A model generated the notes under the pieces. The model worked only from the letters and a program-made list of their open reading frames with translations. It searched no databases and was not told the origin of the DNA. Positions 8,863-17,196 of a stretch of DNA of 64,000 bases are shown here, piece after piece (the first letter of the stretch is position 1; each line of letters starts with the position of its first letter). Location: assembly GCF_002201475.1 (NCBI RefSeq), contig NZ_CP021422.1:1178001-1242000 (forward strand). Reading direction: 5' to 3'. The DNA comes from Acutalibacter muris (lineage in GTDB: Bacteria > Bacillota > Clostridia > Oscillospirales > Acutalibacteraceae). The translations under genes and the position numbers were made by a program.

Positions 8863-10016
8863 GCATATCTCTTTTCTCGTTCTTGATGTCAGTGATGTTC
8901 AGCACTGTTTTTATCCTGGGGATTCATGTTCTGCGAAACCGCCCTTTTTTCCTCAAGTCTTTTGAAGTCCATACCCTCTTGACCTTGTATGGATTGTGCC
9001 TTTTCCGCATGGTTGTTGTGATAGAGCTGCCATTTACAATCCCCGTTGGACTGAGAGGGGCGTTCAGCCGAGTTTATGACCGAGTACGTCAATTTCAAAT
9101 GCCGGTTGGAAAGGAGGATATTGAGCTTACTGCTTTTTTATGCTGCATTTGGGCCGTTGTCGCCGGTGTCCTTTTCACCCGCTTTATCTGGCGGGACCAT
9201 GCTGTTAAAAAGGAACTTGCCCTATGCCATAGGAATGAAAACAAAGACGCGGAACGAGCGCTTTCAAAAGCAATGGCGGTTTCCTCAAGGAAGCTTCCTG
9301 TAAACGTATGCGTATGCGGGAGTATAGATATCCCCATGGGGCTTGGATTATTCCATAAATGGATATATCTGCCTGACGAAAAGTTTGCAAAGGAAGAACT
9401 GTATTACATCATGATGCACGAGTACACGCATTTCTGCAATCGTGATGGAGTAGTCAAACTTCTAACGATGCTGTTCTGCTGTGTGTTCTGGTGGAATCCT
9501 GCTGTATACATATTGAAGAAGGATGTTTCCCAAATTTTGGAAATCAAATGTGACGTTTATGCCACTCAGAGCTTTACGAAAAAGGAACGGTTGGAGTATT
9601 TGCTGACTATTCTCAGAGTGTTGAAAGGAAATCCTGCCCCAGGCAATTCACCTTCGCCTTTGACCGCCACCGGCTTGATTTCCAGGACGAAGGGAGATAA
9701 CACGAAGGAGCGCTTTGAGCTGATCATGAAAGCCGCAAATCAGGTAAAGTGGAAGTACCAGGCAATCCTTTTGAGTTGTTCGATGGTTCTGCTGGTGCTT
9801 TCATATTCGTTCGTTCTCCAGCCGGCCTTTGACCCGCCGGTGGAGGACATCTTCACAGACGAGTCAACGGTGGAGTGGGATTCGGAAGATGTATATATAC
9901 TTCAGCATAGTGATATGACATATTCACTCGTGCTGGGAAATGGTGAAAAGTGTCCTATAAGTGACCCGGTTCTTCAATTTTATATTGACGCAGGTACAAC
10001 TATACGAAAGGAATGA
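8859..10016 (+). CDS. BlaR1/MecR1-like M56 membrane metalloprotease without penicillin-sensor domain
   Basis: 385 residues. Several N-terminal membrane helices precede a cytoplasmic M56 peptidase with the zinc motif HEYTH (near residue 188) and EIKCD, which supplies the third ligand. A last helix (AILLSCSMVLLVLSYSFVL, ~residues 305-325) is followed by only about 60 extracellular residues. Classical BlaR1 carries a penicillin-binding sensor of about 250 residues there, so the signal sensed is unlikely to be a beta-lactam through that domain. It is translationally coupled to the BlaI-like repressor and followed at once by a 43-residue peptide gene. The ligand is unknown. Confidence 0.85.
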   Translation: MSISLFSFLMSVMFSTVFILGIHVLRNRPFFLKSFEVHTLLTLYGLCLFRMVVVIELPFTIPVGLRGAFSRVYDRVRQFQMPVGKEDIELTAFLCCIWAVVAGVLFTRFIWRDHAVKKELALCHRNENKDAERALSKAMAVSSRKLPVNVCVCGSIDIPMGLGLFHKWIYLPDEKFAKEELYYIMMHEYTHFCNRDGVVKLLTMLFCCVFWWNPAVYILKKDVSQILEIKCDVYATQSFTKKERLEYLLTILRVLKGNPAPGNSPSPLTATGLISRTKGDNTKERFELIMKAANQVKWKYQAILLSCSMVLLVLSYSFVLQPAFDPPVEDIFTDESTVEWDSEDVYILQHSDMTYSLVLGNGEKCPISDPVLQFYIDAGTTIRKE

Positions 10017-10023
10017 AACCATT

Positions 10024-10155
10024 ATGAACGGAATAATGCCTTTAGCTGATGTTATCGTCGTAAAGACCAGAATCTACCAGGGACGGGTTCAGTGCCGCCG
10101 CTGGAACGAAACCCAAGGCTATTGGGTTGATCCATACTGGATAGATGTGAAATAG
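10024..10155 (+). CDS. Small 43-residue peptide, Trp/Tyr-rich C-terminus
   Basis: Starts MNGIMPLADVIVVK and continues with an RRWNETQGYWVDPYW motif. ATG 10024 follows AAAGGA, 8 nt after the stop of the M56 protease gene. No signal peptide is visible. The aromatic C-terminal motif resembles small peptides seen next to BlaI/BlaR-type pairs in Clostridia (recalled, not checked). It could be a ligand or modulator for the M56 sensor; this is inference. Confidence 0.5.
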   Translation: MNGIMPLADVIVVKTRIYQGRVQCRRWNETQGYWVDPYWIDVK

Positions 10156-10169
10156 CCCCTGTTAAATTG

Positions 10170-10318
10170 TCTCACTGACCGGCCGGTCTCGAGATAGAAG
10201 CACCGGGTGCAAAGCCATTGTGCTGCGGCGCTGGGGAAACCACTGCGGTATCATTTCATCGCTAGGGTTCCTGTCCGCCCCGGCTCTTTATGTGAGCGAG
10301 ATGTAAGTCCAAGACAAG
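10170..10318 (+). ncRNA. Conserved leader RNA, copy A (upstream of the secreted protease)
   Basis: Shares three blocks with copy B at 12552-12701: a 31-nt block identical in both (10203-10233), a 23-nt block with one mismatch (10272-10294, TGTCCGCCCCGGC core) and a 19-nt block (10300-10318, GATGTAA...CCAAG.CAAG). Spacing is nearly constant and no reading frame is conserved. It ends 35 nt before the protease ATG. Conservation of unpaired-looking stretches plus a helix around block 1 suggests a folded regulatory RNA, possibly a riboswitch. I could not match it to a known class. Confidence 0.6.
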
Positions 10319-10353
10319 TTATGTTTATACACGTAAAAAAGTAGTAAATTGCA

Positions 10354-11535
10354 ATGAAAAAAGCAAAACGATTTGAAGCCCTGATTTTGGCTCTGGTGTT
10401 GGCTTTTTCGATTCCAAATTCAGCCTGGGCTCAGGGTGGGATGTGCTCGCTTGCGGCAAATGAACACGGACAAACATTAAGGGAAACTGCTCAACACATA
10501 TTAGAATGTAAAAGTGGTGAGTTCCCGAGGAATTCATTCGCTATATGTGAGGAATTGCTTGAAATCGATCCTATACTTGCGAAGAAAGCGCTAGATCATA
10601 TAGAATCCATTGCAATACCAATTGAAAATATGTTAGAAAATTCTCCTGAACCTGTGAACACATTTACAGACTCATCAAATTCTTCAGATCGACGAGGAAT
10701 GTATGTCCGGGACGGTGATGGCGGTTATTACGTTTACTTTGATGAGGACGATTTGGTTGAAGAAGCGCCCTCAGAAAATGGTGATGTGAGTGATGTAAAT
10801 GGCATTGAGCCTTTCAATTATAACGATTATGATGCGATTGTTGATCCTAGATATAATGCGCATTGCAATTCGGTGTGCAAAGTCTTTTCAATGTATAACG
10901 GTAAGCCGTATTTTGGGTCTGGTTTCTATGTTGGCGATGATGTTGTGGCAACAGCAGCCCATATGTTATGGAACGTATTTTGGGAAGACACGCTCGGCCT
11001 TTGTTTTGCGGACGAAGTATACGTTAAGCAAGCATATGCACCCAAAAGTACTACGTCAAAAGAACCCTATGGCATAGCTTTTGCCACTTGCACCGATTGT
11101 AATGATATGGTTGTGGGTGCTTCATGGCGAGACCGAGGCTCAGATGACGATGATTGGGGCGCATTCAAAGTTACAAAAAAAGTAGGCGGTTATTCTTATC
11201 GGCCCAAAAAGCAAATTGATGTAAAGACATATATTGGAGAGAATATTACAATATATGGATATCCTCAGCCCGACCCATCTATTGAAAACTCAATGTTCCG
11301 GGTAAAAGGAAAGACAGTATCAAAACCCTCCGGACTTACGACAACACGCGTCTTATATGGAAGTGATACATCTGGTGGAAACGCAGATGGCTGGCATGGA
11401 ATGAGCGGCTCTCCCGTTTTAGACAAAAATGGAAACGTCATAGCTATCTTCATCGGTAAAACGCTTGATGGAAGTCGATCAATGGCTGTTTCTCTTGATA
11501 AGTGGCTGTATGCCGCTTTGAAAAAATATGAATAA
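10354..11535 (+). CDS. Secreted V8/trypsin-like serine protease
   Basis: 393 residues with a clear signal peptide (MKKAKR, hydrophobic core, SAWAQ cleavage region). A pro-region of about 150 residues, acidic in its second half, precedes an S1-type domain. His of the triad lies in VVATAAHML, Asp in DDDDWGAFK and Ser in GMSGSPVLD, the arrangement of glutamyl-endopeptidase/V8-like enzymes. It is probably secreted as a zymogen. It follows leader RNA copy A and is 2 nt from the next gene. Its place behind a BlaI/M56 pair suggests induction by an envelope signal (inference). The substrate is unknown. Confidence 0.85.
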   Translation: MKKAKRFEALILALVLAFSIPNSAWAQGGMCSLAANEHGQTLRETAQHILECKSGEFPRNSFAICEELLEIDPILAKKALDHIESIAIPIENMLENSPEPVNTFTDSSNSSDRRGMYVRDGDGGYYVYFDEDDLVEEAPSENGDVSDVNGIEPFNYNDYDAIVDPRYNAHCNSVCKVFSMYNGKPYFGSGFYVGDDVVATAAHMLWNVFWEDTLGLCFADEVYVKQAYAPKSTTSKEPYGIAFATCTDCNDMVVGASWRDRGSDDDDWGAFKVTKKVGGYSYRPKKQIDVKTYIGENITIYGYPQPDPSIENSMFRVKGKTVSKPSGLTTTRVLYGSDTSGGNADGWHGMSGSPVLDKNGNVIAIFIGKTLDGSRSMAVSLDKWLYAALKKYE

Positions 11536-11537
11536 GA

Positions 11538-12527
11538 ATGGTGTCGATAAATATGAGGAGAAAAGCATTTGCTTTCGGCATTCTAATCCTTATAATGCTA
11601 TGTGTGATCTTTACAAACTACTCCTCAAGGGATATAAGAACTGATATTAGTTCTGCAGTCATTTCTTCCAGTAGTGACTGGATATACGCTGAGCAAAAAA
11701 ACGCTTCGACAACTTTGCGCGAAGCCACAAAAGCAGAGAGTTTTTTCGAACAGACTACCGATACTCAGCTCGAGATTAGCTACACACTTTTTCCCAGAAC
11801 AGTTGGACGAGTTACATCTGAAACATTTACTTTTTTTACCCGTTGCAATGCACTGCCATTCGGTTTGAATAAATTTTGTCCAACAGCCAGCTATGTTTAT
11901 GAAGACAATGGAAAGTATGACACATTTCTTGATATCCACATCCGAGAGAAGGAAGGCCCCATCAATGAGAACTTCTGCCATATGAGTTGGTACACAATGG
12001 AGCACCTTATTAAGGTTTCTCCAACGCAGCCGGACGGAGAATTGATGGCACAGCAGACATACACAACAGAGTCGTTCCACGATGCGGCAGATTTTTACAA
12101 AAAAAACTTTGCTGCTGCCGAGGCGGGGACAGACCCAGAATATATCAGCTTTAACCGGCTGGAGGATATTGACTTGAATGGTGTGACAGCTTATCATTAC
12201 ACTTACAAACGGGAGGTTGACCCAGATGTTCCTCAGACTACGGGTTATGATCTTGACTACGTTTATGAGCGGTATGGTGAGCATTTCTTGTTCGAAACTG
12301 AACGGTACATTTATCTCATCGCTTTCTCTGGGCAAGAGGAAAATGAATTCCAACTGCAAGTCCTGAAGAACATCATAGACACGTTAGGAATCAATCCGAA
12401 TGAATCTTGCCAACCCCCAGTTTGGGCCCAAAACGAGTGGTTTGTAGAATATGGGATTCATCTTCACCGAGATGAATTAGTAGGAACTGTTCCAGAGTGC
12501 TTACAACCATATGTACTGGGTTGTTGA
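11538..12527 (+). CDS. Membrane-anchored extracytoplasmic protein of unknown function
   Basis: 329 residues. Start ATG 11538, 2 nt after the protease stop; an internal ATG at 11553 (MRRKAFAFG) is possible. One N-terminal helix (AFGILILIMLCVIFTNY) then about 300 residues outside the membrane with no motif I recognise; there are few cysteines and many aromatic and acidic residues. Close linkage implies co-expression with the V8-like protease, so an inhibitor, receptor or immunity role is possible but unsupported. Confidence 0.55.
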   Translation: MVSINMRRKAFAFGILILIMLCVIFTNYSSRDIRTDISSAVISSSSDWIYAEQKNASTTLREATKAESFFEQTTDTQLEISYTLFPRTVGRVTSETFTFFTRCNALPFGLNKFCPTASYVYEDNGKYDTFLDIHIREKEGPINENFCHMSWYTMEHLIKVSPTQPDGELMAQQTYTTESFHDAADFYKKNFAAAEAGTDPEYISFNRLEDIDLNGVTAYHYTYKREVDPDVPQTTGYDLDYVYERYGEHFLFETERYIYLIAFSGQEENEFQLQVLKNIIDTLGINPNESCQPPVWAQNEWFVEYGIHLHRDELVGTVPECLQPYVLGC

Positions 12528-12551
12528 ATCCAACACATATGGTAATCCGAT

Positions 12552-12701
12552 TGTCTCATCGGTTGGCGCCGACCTTGAGATAAAGGCGCCGGGTGCAAAG
12601 CCATTGTGCTGCGGCGCTGAGCGGGTCCTGAGGTTTCATTTGCCACTGGGCTCATGTCCGCCCCGGCACTTTATGTGTTTGGGATGTAAACCCAAGGCAA
12701 G
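12552..12701 (+). ncRNA. Conserved leader RNA, copy B (upstream of the small secreted protein)
   Basis: Second copy of the leader at 10170-10318. Block 1 is 12589-12619 (31 nt, identical), block 2 is 12655-12677 and block 3 is 12683-12701. In this copy a GGCGCCG/CGGCGCT helix encloses GGTGCAAAGCC, and TTGGG/CCCAA forms a hairpin in block 3. GCCGGG (12588-12593) can also pair with CCCGGC (12662-12667), a possible long-range or alternative helix. The gene's GGAGG site lies 30 nt downstream. Confidence 0.6.
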
Positions 12702-12748
12702 CTTGTTTGCTTGCGCGACATAGAATAATCCAAAGGAGGATTTCCGAT

Positions 12749-13063
12749 ATGAAAGCAAAAAGGTTAGTTGCTCTTTTGATGGCCCTAGCACTTATTGTGG
12801 GACTTTTTGCAATAAGTGCTTCGGCAGGAACCGGAAATTGTCCACGCTGTGGCTTTGTGGAAACCTTTGTTTCCTATAGCGGAACATGGCGCCCTGGTTC
12901 CCCTTCCAGGACAGTCGACAGTTGCCGGTTTAGTTCCTCGCGACACTCACATGCAAATGCCACACGTATCAATCCAGTGGTATGCAATAAATGTCGCGAA
13001 GATATAGGATCTTCGTTTGAAAGCACTTCCAACTATTGTCCAATAGGTGGTGCCGTAGCATAA
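12749..13063 (+). CDS. Small secreted protein with two CxxC pairs
   Basis: 104 residues with start ATG 12749 behind AAAGGAGGA. Signal peptide MKAKRLVALLMALALIVGLF...SASA, resembling the opening of the V8-like protease (MKKAKR). The mature part has CPRC near its start, CNKC in its second half and two further cysteines, so it may bind a metal or form disulfides. It has its own copy of the leader RNA, pointing to co-regulation with the protease. No known family recognised. Confidence 0.6.
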   Translation: MKAKRLVALLMALALIVGLFAISASAGTGNCPRCGFVETFVSYSGTWRPGSPSRTVDSCRFSSSRHSHANATRINPVVCNKCREDIGSSFESTSNYCPIGGAVA

Positions 13064-13111
13064 GTCCCTTGAGGTAACAAAGATAAAGGTCAAGTTAGTG
13101 TAGGATTCAAA

Positions 13112-13182
13112 CCTGCTCAAAAATAGTGTGTTAGTCAAAATAGCGCAAGTTACTCTAATTGGCTTTGCTTTTTTTGAGCAGG
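13112..13182 (+). repeat. 12-bp inverted repeat upstream of the first lipoprotein gene
   Basis: CCTGCTCAAAAA (13112-13123) pairs exactly with TTTTTGAGCAGG (13171-13182) across a 47-nt AT-rich loop. It lies between the small secreted protein and the SBP gene. It could terminate upstream transcripts or be an operator; there is no T run after the right arm. Confidence 0.45.
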
Positions 13183-13232
13183 TCTATGCTTTATATTTTG
13201 CAAGCCAAGGGCACACTAAAGGAGGTATCATA

Positions 13233-14483
13233 ATGAAAAAAATATTTATAGCACTAATCCCTATTTTGCTGCTTTTCATGCAGTTAACTGCGTGCAGTCC
13301 AAATTCCGAAAGCATTAGTCATATAGAATCCGAGGACATAAAGCCTGTTATCATCAATATATGTGTTGACCTTCCAAATACATACAGCAAAACGATTTGG
13401 GATTTTTTTGCGGCATTTCCCGGTGTGGGCTCTGACTACGAAATACTAATAGAAACAATCCCCGAAGAAGAATCCGAGAGGGAGAATGTGTTGAAGCGGA
13501 TACGTACAGAAATACTGGCTGGCAAAGGACCGGATGTCTTTCTCTGCACCAGCGACCTTCCATTTTATCATCATTCTCCCCTTTTTCCATTTCCACGCCA
13601 GGTTATGGAAAATAATTTATTTCTCCCTCTAGACGAATATATCAAGCAGGCTGAGTATATGGAGTGGGATAAACTCTTGCCTTCAGTAATGGACGCTGGG
13701 AGTAATAAAGATGGCCAGTTCCTTCTTCCTCTTACATATAATATGAAAATTTTTTTGTTAGATAAAGAGGAGCATTCACCCGGATTTGAACACCCAGTCT
13801 CCTGGGATAAATTGGCCGAGAGTGAGGATATGGACGCACAGATGATAGCTTCAAGCACCGCATTCTACGATTTGCTAGGAGAATTCGCAGACTATGGTAG
13901 TGACAATATTGTAATAACGGAAGAGGAACTTTTGGACTATTCTCAGCGTTATATTAATCTTCTTAGGAAAAGCCAAGATATTACTTCTGATGTCCGGGAT
14001 ACATTTATCCAGGACGGACATTTCACTGTCGCCACTGAAAAGGGTCAGGAGCCAGTAAATCTGGGCGAAGACGGTGCTGAGTTTTGGATGCTCTCAGGGT
14101 GCAATATTGACGGTGGGACCACAGTAGACGTAGTTAATTATGCGGGAATTAATCGAAATACGGCACATCCGGATGAAGCCTTTAAAGTCTTGGACTATCT
14201 TTTATCAAAGCAAATCCAGTCAAATTCTTTCGTTTATTCTCAGTATCTTCCTGTTCATATGGACTTATATTCTAAAGAGAATCCGCACCAAGGCAAATTC
14301 ATGAATCAATGGAATTTTGAGCAGTTCGATAGATTGCGTGAAGAAATTAACGTAGCAAAATTTTACACGCCTCTGGACAAAGCGGCAAGGGATGCCTACA
14401 ATATTTCAGTTGAAGGTGATGAACTAAAGAACATGGTACATAAGCAGTATGTTCTTATGGAAATGCTACTCGCCGAAAGCTGA
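13233..14483 (+). CDS. Extracellular solute-binding lipoprotein (SBP1)
   Basis: 416 residues. ATG 13233 follows AAAGGAGGT. Lipoprotein signal with lipobox LTAC (cysteine near residue 21). The body has the family-1 sugar/oligomer-binding look: an early GKGPDVFLCTS segment, then MWDKL-type aromatic and hinge segments. The binding pocket cannot be predicted. It heads an operon with two MalF/MalG-type permeases, 17 nt upstream of the first. There is no cognate ATPase nearby. Its position at the start of a peptide-maturation locus suggests the ligand may be the modified peptide or a cell-wall or sugar signal (inference). Confidence 0.8.
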   Translation: MKKIFIALIPILLLFMQLTACSPNSESISHIESEDIKPVIINICVDLPNTYSKTIWDFFAAFPGVGSDYEILIETIPEEESERENVLKRIRTEILAGKGPDVFLCTSDLPFYHHSPLFPFPRQVMENNLFLPLDEYIKQAEYMEWDKLLPSVMDAGSNKDGQFLLPLTYNMKIFLLDKEEHSPGFEHPVSWDKLAESEDMDAQMIASSTAFYDLLGEFADYGSDNIVITEEELLDYSQRYINLLRKSQDITSDVRDTFIQDGHFTVATEKGQEPVNLGEDGAEFWMLSGCNIDGGTTVDVVNYAGINRNTAHPDEAFKVLDYLLSKQIQSNSFVYSQYLPVHMDLYSKENPHQGKFMNQWNFEQFDRLREEINVAKFYTPLDKAARDAYNISVEGDELKNMVHKQYVLMEMLLAES

Positions 14484-14500
14484 AACCAGGACACTCCCAC

Positions 14501-15364
14501 ATGAAAAAAACACACAACATCCTACAGGGCTATCTGCTGATAGCCCCCCTGATGATCGGGTGCCTGCTGTTCTACGCCATACCCTTTGTGCTGGTGGTGC
14601 AGTACTCCCTCTCCACCGGCAGCGGGGACGCCCTCTACTTCATAGGCTTCTACAACTACCAGGACGTGACCGCGAACCATATGTTCACCCTTGCCTTCGG
14701 CAACACCATGCGCTTTTTGGCGGCGGCGCTGCCTCTCATCATGGTGCTGGCCTATGCCATCGCGCTGCTCATGCAGAAGCACGCCAACAAGCACAAGCTT
14801 CTAAAGTCCGTGTTCCTGTTCCCCTACATCATGCCGGTGGTCGGAGCGGTGATTTTAGTAGAGCTGCTCTTTGCAGAGACCGGGCTTGTGCCGAACATAG
14901 CAAGTGCCCTGGGCCTGCCTCTGGTGGACTGGCTTGGCGGGCCGGCGGCCTTCGGGGTGGTGCTCTTATTGTACCTCTGGAAGAACACCGGCTACAGCGT
15001 GATACTGCTGCTGGCGGGGCTTGTGACCATACCAGAGGAGCAATACTCAGCCGCCGACCTGGACGGTGCTTCCGGCTGGCAGAAGTTTTACTACATCACC
15101 ACGCCCCAGATGTGGTACTCGGTGTTCTTCGCCATCATCTTCTCGCTGATAAATGCTTTCAAGTGCTTTAGAGAGATTTTCCTGATTGGCGGCACTCATC
15201 CCAATGAGAATATCTACATGCTACAGCACTTCCTCAATAACAGCTTTGAGAACCTGAACTACGCTAAACTGTCAGTAGCGTCTGTATTACTGCTGATAGT
15301 CGTGCTGATTGTCTTTGCAATTTTCTACATCTTCGTCCGCAAAAAGGAGGCGTTTAGGGCATGA
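14501..15364 (+). CDS. ABC importer permease, MalF/UgpA-like
   Basis: 287 residues, start ATG 14501. Six membrane helices are visible. The EAA coupling loop appears as EQYSAADLDGASGWQKFYYI with the expected following Pro, the contact for a cytoplasmic ATPase. It overlaps the next permease by ATGA-type coupling (stop 15364, start 15361). G+C is higher here than in the preceding gene, suggesting a different history. It forms a heterodimeric channel with the 15361 product by family knowledge. Confidence 0.88.
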   Translation: MKKTHNILQGYLLIAPLMIGCLLFYAIPFVLVVQYSLSTGSGDALYFIGFYNYQDVTANHMFTLAFGNTMRFLAAALPLIMVLAYAIALLMQKHANKHKLLKSVFLFPYIMPVVGAVILVELLFAETGLVPNIASALGLPLVDWLGGPAAFGVVLLLYLWKNTGYSVILLLAGLVTIPEEQYSAADLDGASGWQKFYYITTPQMWYSVFFAIIFSLINAFKCFREIFLIGGTHPNENIYMLQHFLNNSFENLNYAKLSVASVLLLIVVLIVFAIFYIFVRKKEAFRA

Positions 15365-16134
15365 GGACAAAAACTTCACTTGGGGGCAATATCTTCGCGT
15401 GGGTGTTCGCCTTTATCTCCATCGCGCCCTTCGTGTACGTGCTGGCGCTGAGCTTTTTGACCCCGAAGGGGGTCACCTTCGGGTACTATTACGACGTGTT
15501 TTTGGGCACCTCCCAGTACCTTCTGCGCTTCTGGAAGAGCCTGCTCATATGCCTTGCCATCGTGGCGGGGCAGCTGATAGTCTCGGTGCTGGCGGGATAC
15601 GGCTTTGCAAAGTGCGACTTCCCCGGCAAGAATGTCCTGCTGTTCGTGCTCATGATACTGATGGTGCTGCCCCTGCAGGTGACCCTGGCCCCAAACTATA
15701 TAATGCTCGACAAGCTGGGGCTTTTGGACACCTACTCGGCGCTGATACTGCCGTCCATCTTCATCCCCCTGGGCACCTTTATATTGACCCAGAGCTTCAA
15801 GTCTGTAAGCGACGACATTATCGACGCGGCAAAGCTGGATGGCTGCGGGCTGTTCCGTCTGCTGACAAAAATCCTCCTGCCCATGAACACCAGCGGCCTT
15901 GTGTGCGTCACATTGCTCTCTTTCCTGGATGGCTGGAACATGGTGGAGCAGCCCATAGCATACATAAAGGACTTCCTGCGCTATCCCATCTCGGTGGCCC
16001 TGGCATACGTGCCGCCGGCGGACTCCACCTTACAGCTGGTCTGCTGCATAATGGTGGTGCTGCCGCCGCTGTTCCTGTTTACCTACTTCAACCGGGAGCT
16101 GGTTGAGGGCATTGTATTGGCGGAGGTGAAATAA
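15361..16134 (+). CDS. ABC importer permease, MalG/UgpE-like
   Basis: 257 residues, six predicted helices. The EAA-like loop DDIIDAAKLDGCGLFRLLTKILLPM is intact and a typical REL.EGI tail closes the protein. Partner of the 14501 permease. The length is slightly short for the family (about 270-280). The next gene starts immediately after its stop. Confidence 0.88.
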   Translation: MRTKTSLGGNIFAWVFAFISIAPFVYVLALSFLTPKGVTFGYYYDVFLGTSQYLLRFWKSLLICLAIVAGQLIVSVLAGYGFAKCDFPGKNVLLFVLMILMVLPLQVTLAPNYIMLDKLGLLDTYSALILPSIFIPLGTFILTQSFKSVSDDIIDAAKLDGCGLFRLLTKILLPMNTSGLVCVTLLSFLDGWNMVEQPIAYIKDFLRYPISVALAYVPPADSTLQLVCCIMVVLPPLFLFTYFNRELVEGIVLAEVK

Positions 16135-17196
16135 ATGAAAAAGAAAGCGCTGCTTATATTCACGCTGATATTCTGGATGGTGGCGGCCTGCACCTTTTTG
16201 TCCATGAAGGTGGAGCAGGAGATGATACCCCAGGTGACCGCGGTAGAGCCGGACCGTGGTGTGGGCTGGGACAAGGACCCCACCCTGCCCGCAGACTGCA
16301 TTATTGAGGACGAAAACGGCCAGCACGTCTACAGCATATACGAGGGCACCGGCTGGGAGGCCGGGACCCGGGCGGCAGAGGTCAGCGGCTGGTTTCAGAT
16401 GGAGGACAAGATAATACTCAGCAACTCCTGGGGCGACTTTGTCCAGTACAGCTCGAAGCCCCTCAGAGAGGGGGAGCTGCTGGAGGTCCTCCGGGGCGGA
16501 GACAAGGTGGAGGACCGGTGGCTGGCGGTGTTCCCCGAGGGCCTGGAGCTGGAGCTCAACTGGGACGGGGCCGAGCTGCCAAAGGGCGTAAGCGTTGAGG
16601 AGTGGAACCAGAACGCCGTCCAGCTGCATGTAGATGACGACCTGGCCCCCTTTATGCAGGGCCGGGCCAAAAGCCGGGTGCCAAATCTTGCCGGGGCCAC
16701 GGTGTACAGCTTTAACGACATGTACCAGCTTCTGGACAACTTCACAGGATTCGGGCTGCTGCTGGGGATACTGACGCTGGTGCTGGTGCTGTGGATATGC
16801 TCCTGCGTGTTCTCAAGAAAGGTCAGGCGCAACCGATGGGCGCTGATAGTGAACCTGGCATTGGGGCTTGCGCTTCTCATATGCGTGCCCCTGGTGCTGG
16901 ACACTATTGACCTGCCCTCGTCCTTGCTTCCTCGGGAGCGGATAACTGACTTCGGGGCCATCGCCGGGGCCATGGACCAGTTCTTTGGGGCGCTGAAGGG
17001 CTTTGCAGCCCAGGGCAGTCAAGTCGCAGATGGCGCAATCCATCAGGCAAGCACTATGCTGTGGAGGAGCGTGGGACTGGCGGCGGTAATAAGCATAATT
17101 GCCATAGGCATATGCGTGGCAGAGATCATCTTCTCCCGCAAAGGAAGCGTTCATTATATGGTAAAGGATGAGCAGAATGGGAACAAACAATCATAA
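16135..17196 (+). CDS. Multi-pass membrane protein of the transporter operon, unknown function
   Basis: 353 residues. One N-terminal helix (LLIFTLIFWMVAACTFL), an extracytoplasmic stretch of about 180 residues rich in Trp/Asp/Glu, then helices near residues 205-228, 235-255 and 313-333, and a basic tail. No family recognised. It starts one base after the permease stop and overlaps the ABC exporter gene. A smaller single-helix protein holds the same place in the second module (37441-37851). It may couple the lipoprotein/permease part to the exporter, or act as immunity; both are guesses. Confidence 0.6.
   Translation: MKKKALLIFTLIFWMVAACTFLSMKVEQEMIPQVTAVEPDRGVGWDKDPTLPADCIIEDENGQHVYSIYEGTGWEAGTRAAEVSGWFQMEDKIILSNSWGDFVQYSSKPLREGELLEVLRGGDKVEDRWLAVFPEGLELELNWDGAELPKGVSVEEWNQNAVQLHVDDDLAPFMQGRAKSRVPNLAGATVYSFNDMYQLLDNFTGFGLLLGILTLVLVLWICSCVFSRKVRRNRWALIVNLALGLALLICVPLVLDTIDLPSSLLPRERITDFGAIAGAMDQFFGALKGFAAQGSQVADGAIHQASTMLWRSVGLAAVISIIAIGICVAEIIFSRKGSVHYMVKDEQNGNKQS

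Noticed and set aside
10170..10318. Cobalamin riboswitch, because of GGTGCAA...GCCACTG-like pieces in the two leaders
   Set aside because: The order and spacing of the conserved B12-box elements are wrong and the terminal B12 box is missing in both copies.
13098..13118. tRNA T-arm-like sequence (minus strand GGTTTGAATCC)
   Set aside because: No acceptor, D or anticodon arms can be drawn around it, and the loop lacks the invariant TTC.
14449..16106. Long plus-strand frames overlapping the permeases (from 14449 and 15309)
   Set aside because: They are out-of-frame shadows of high-G+C permease genes, rich in His/Arg/Gly with no membrane pattern.
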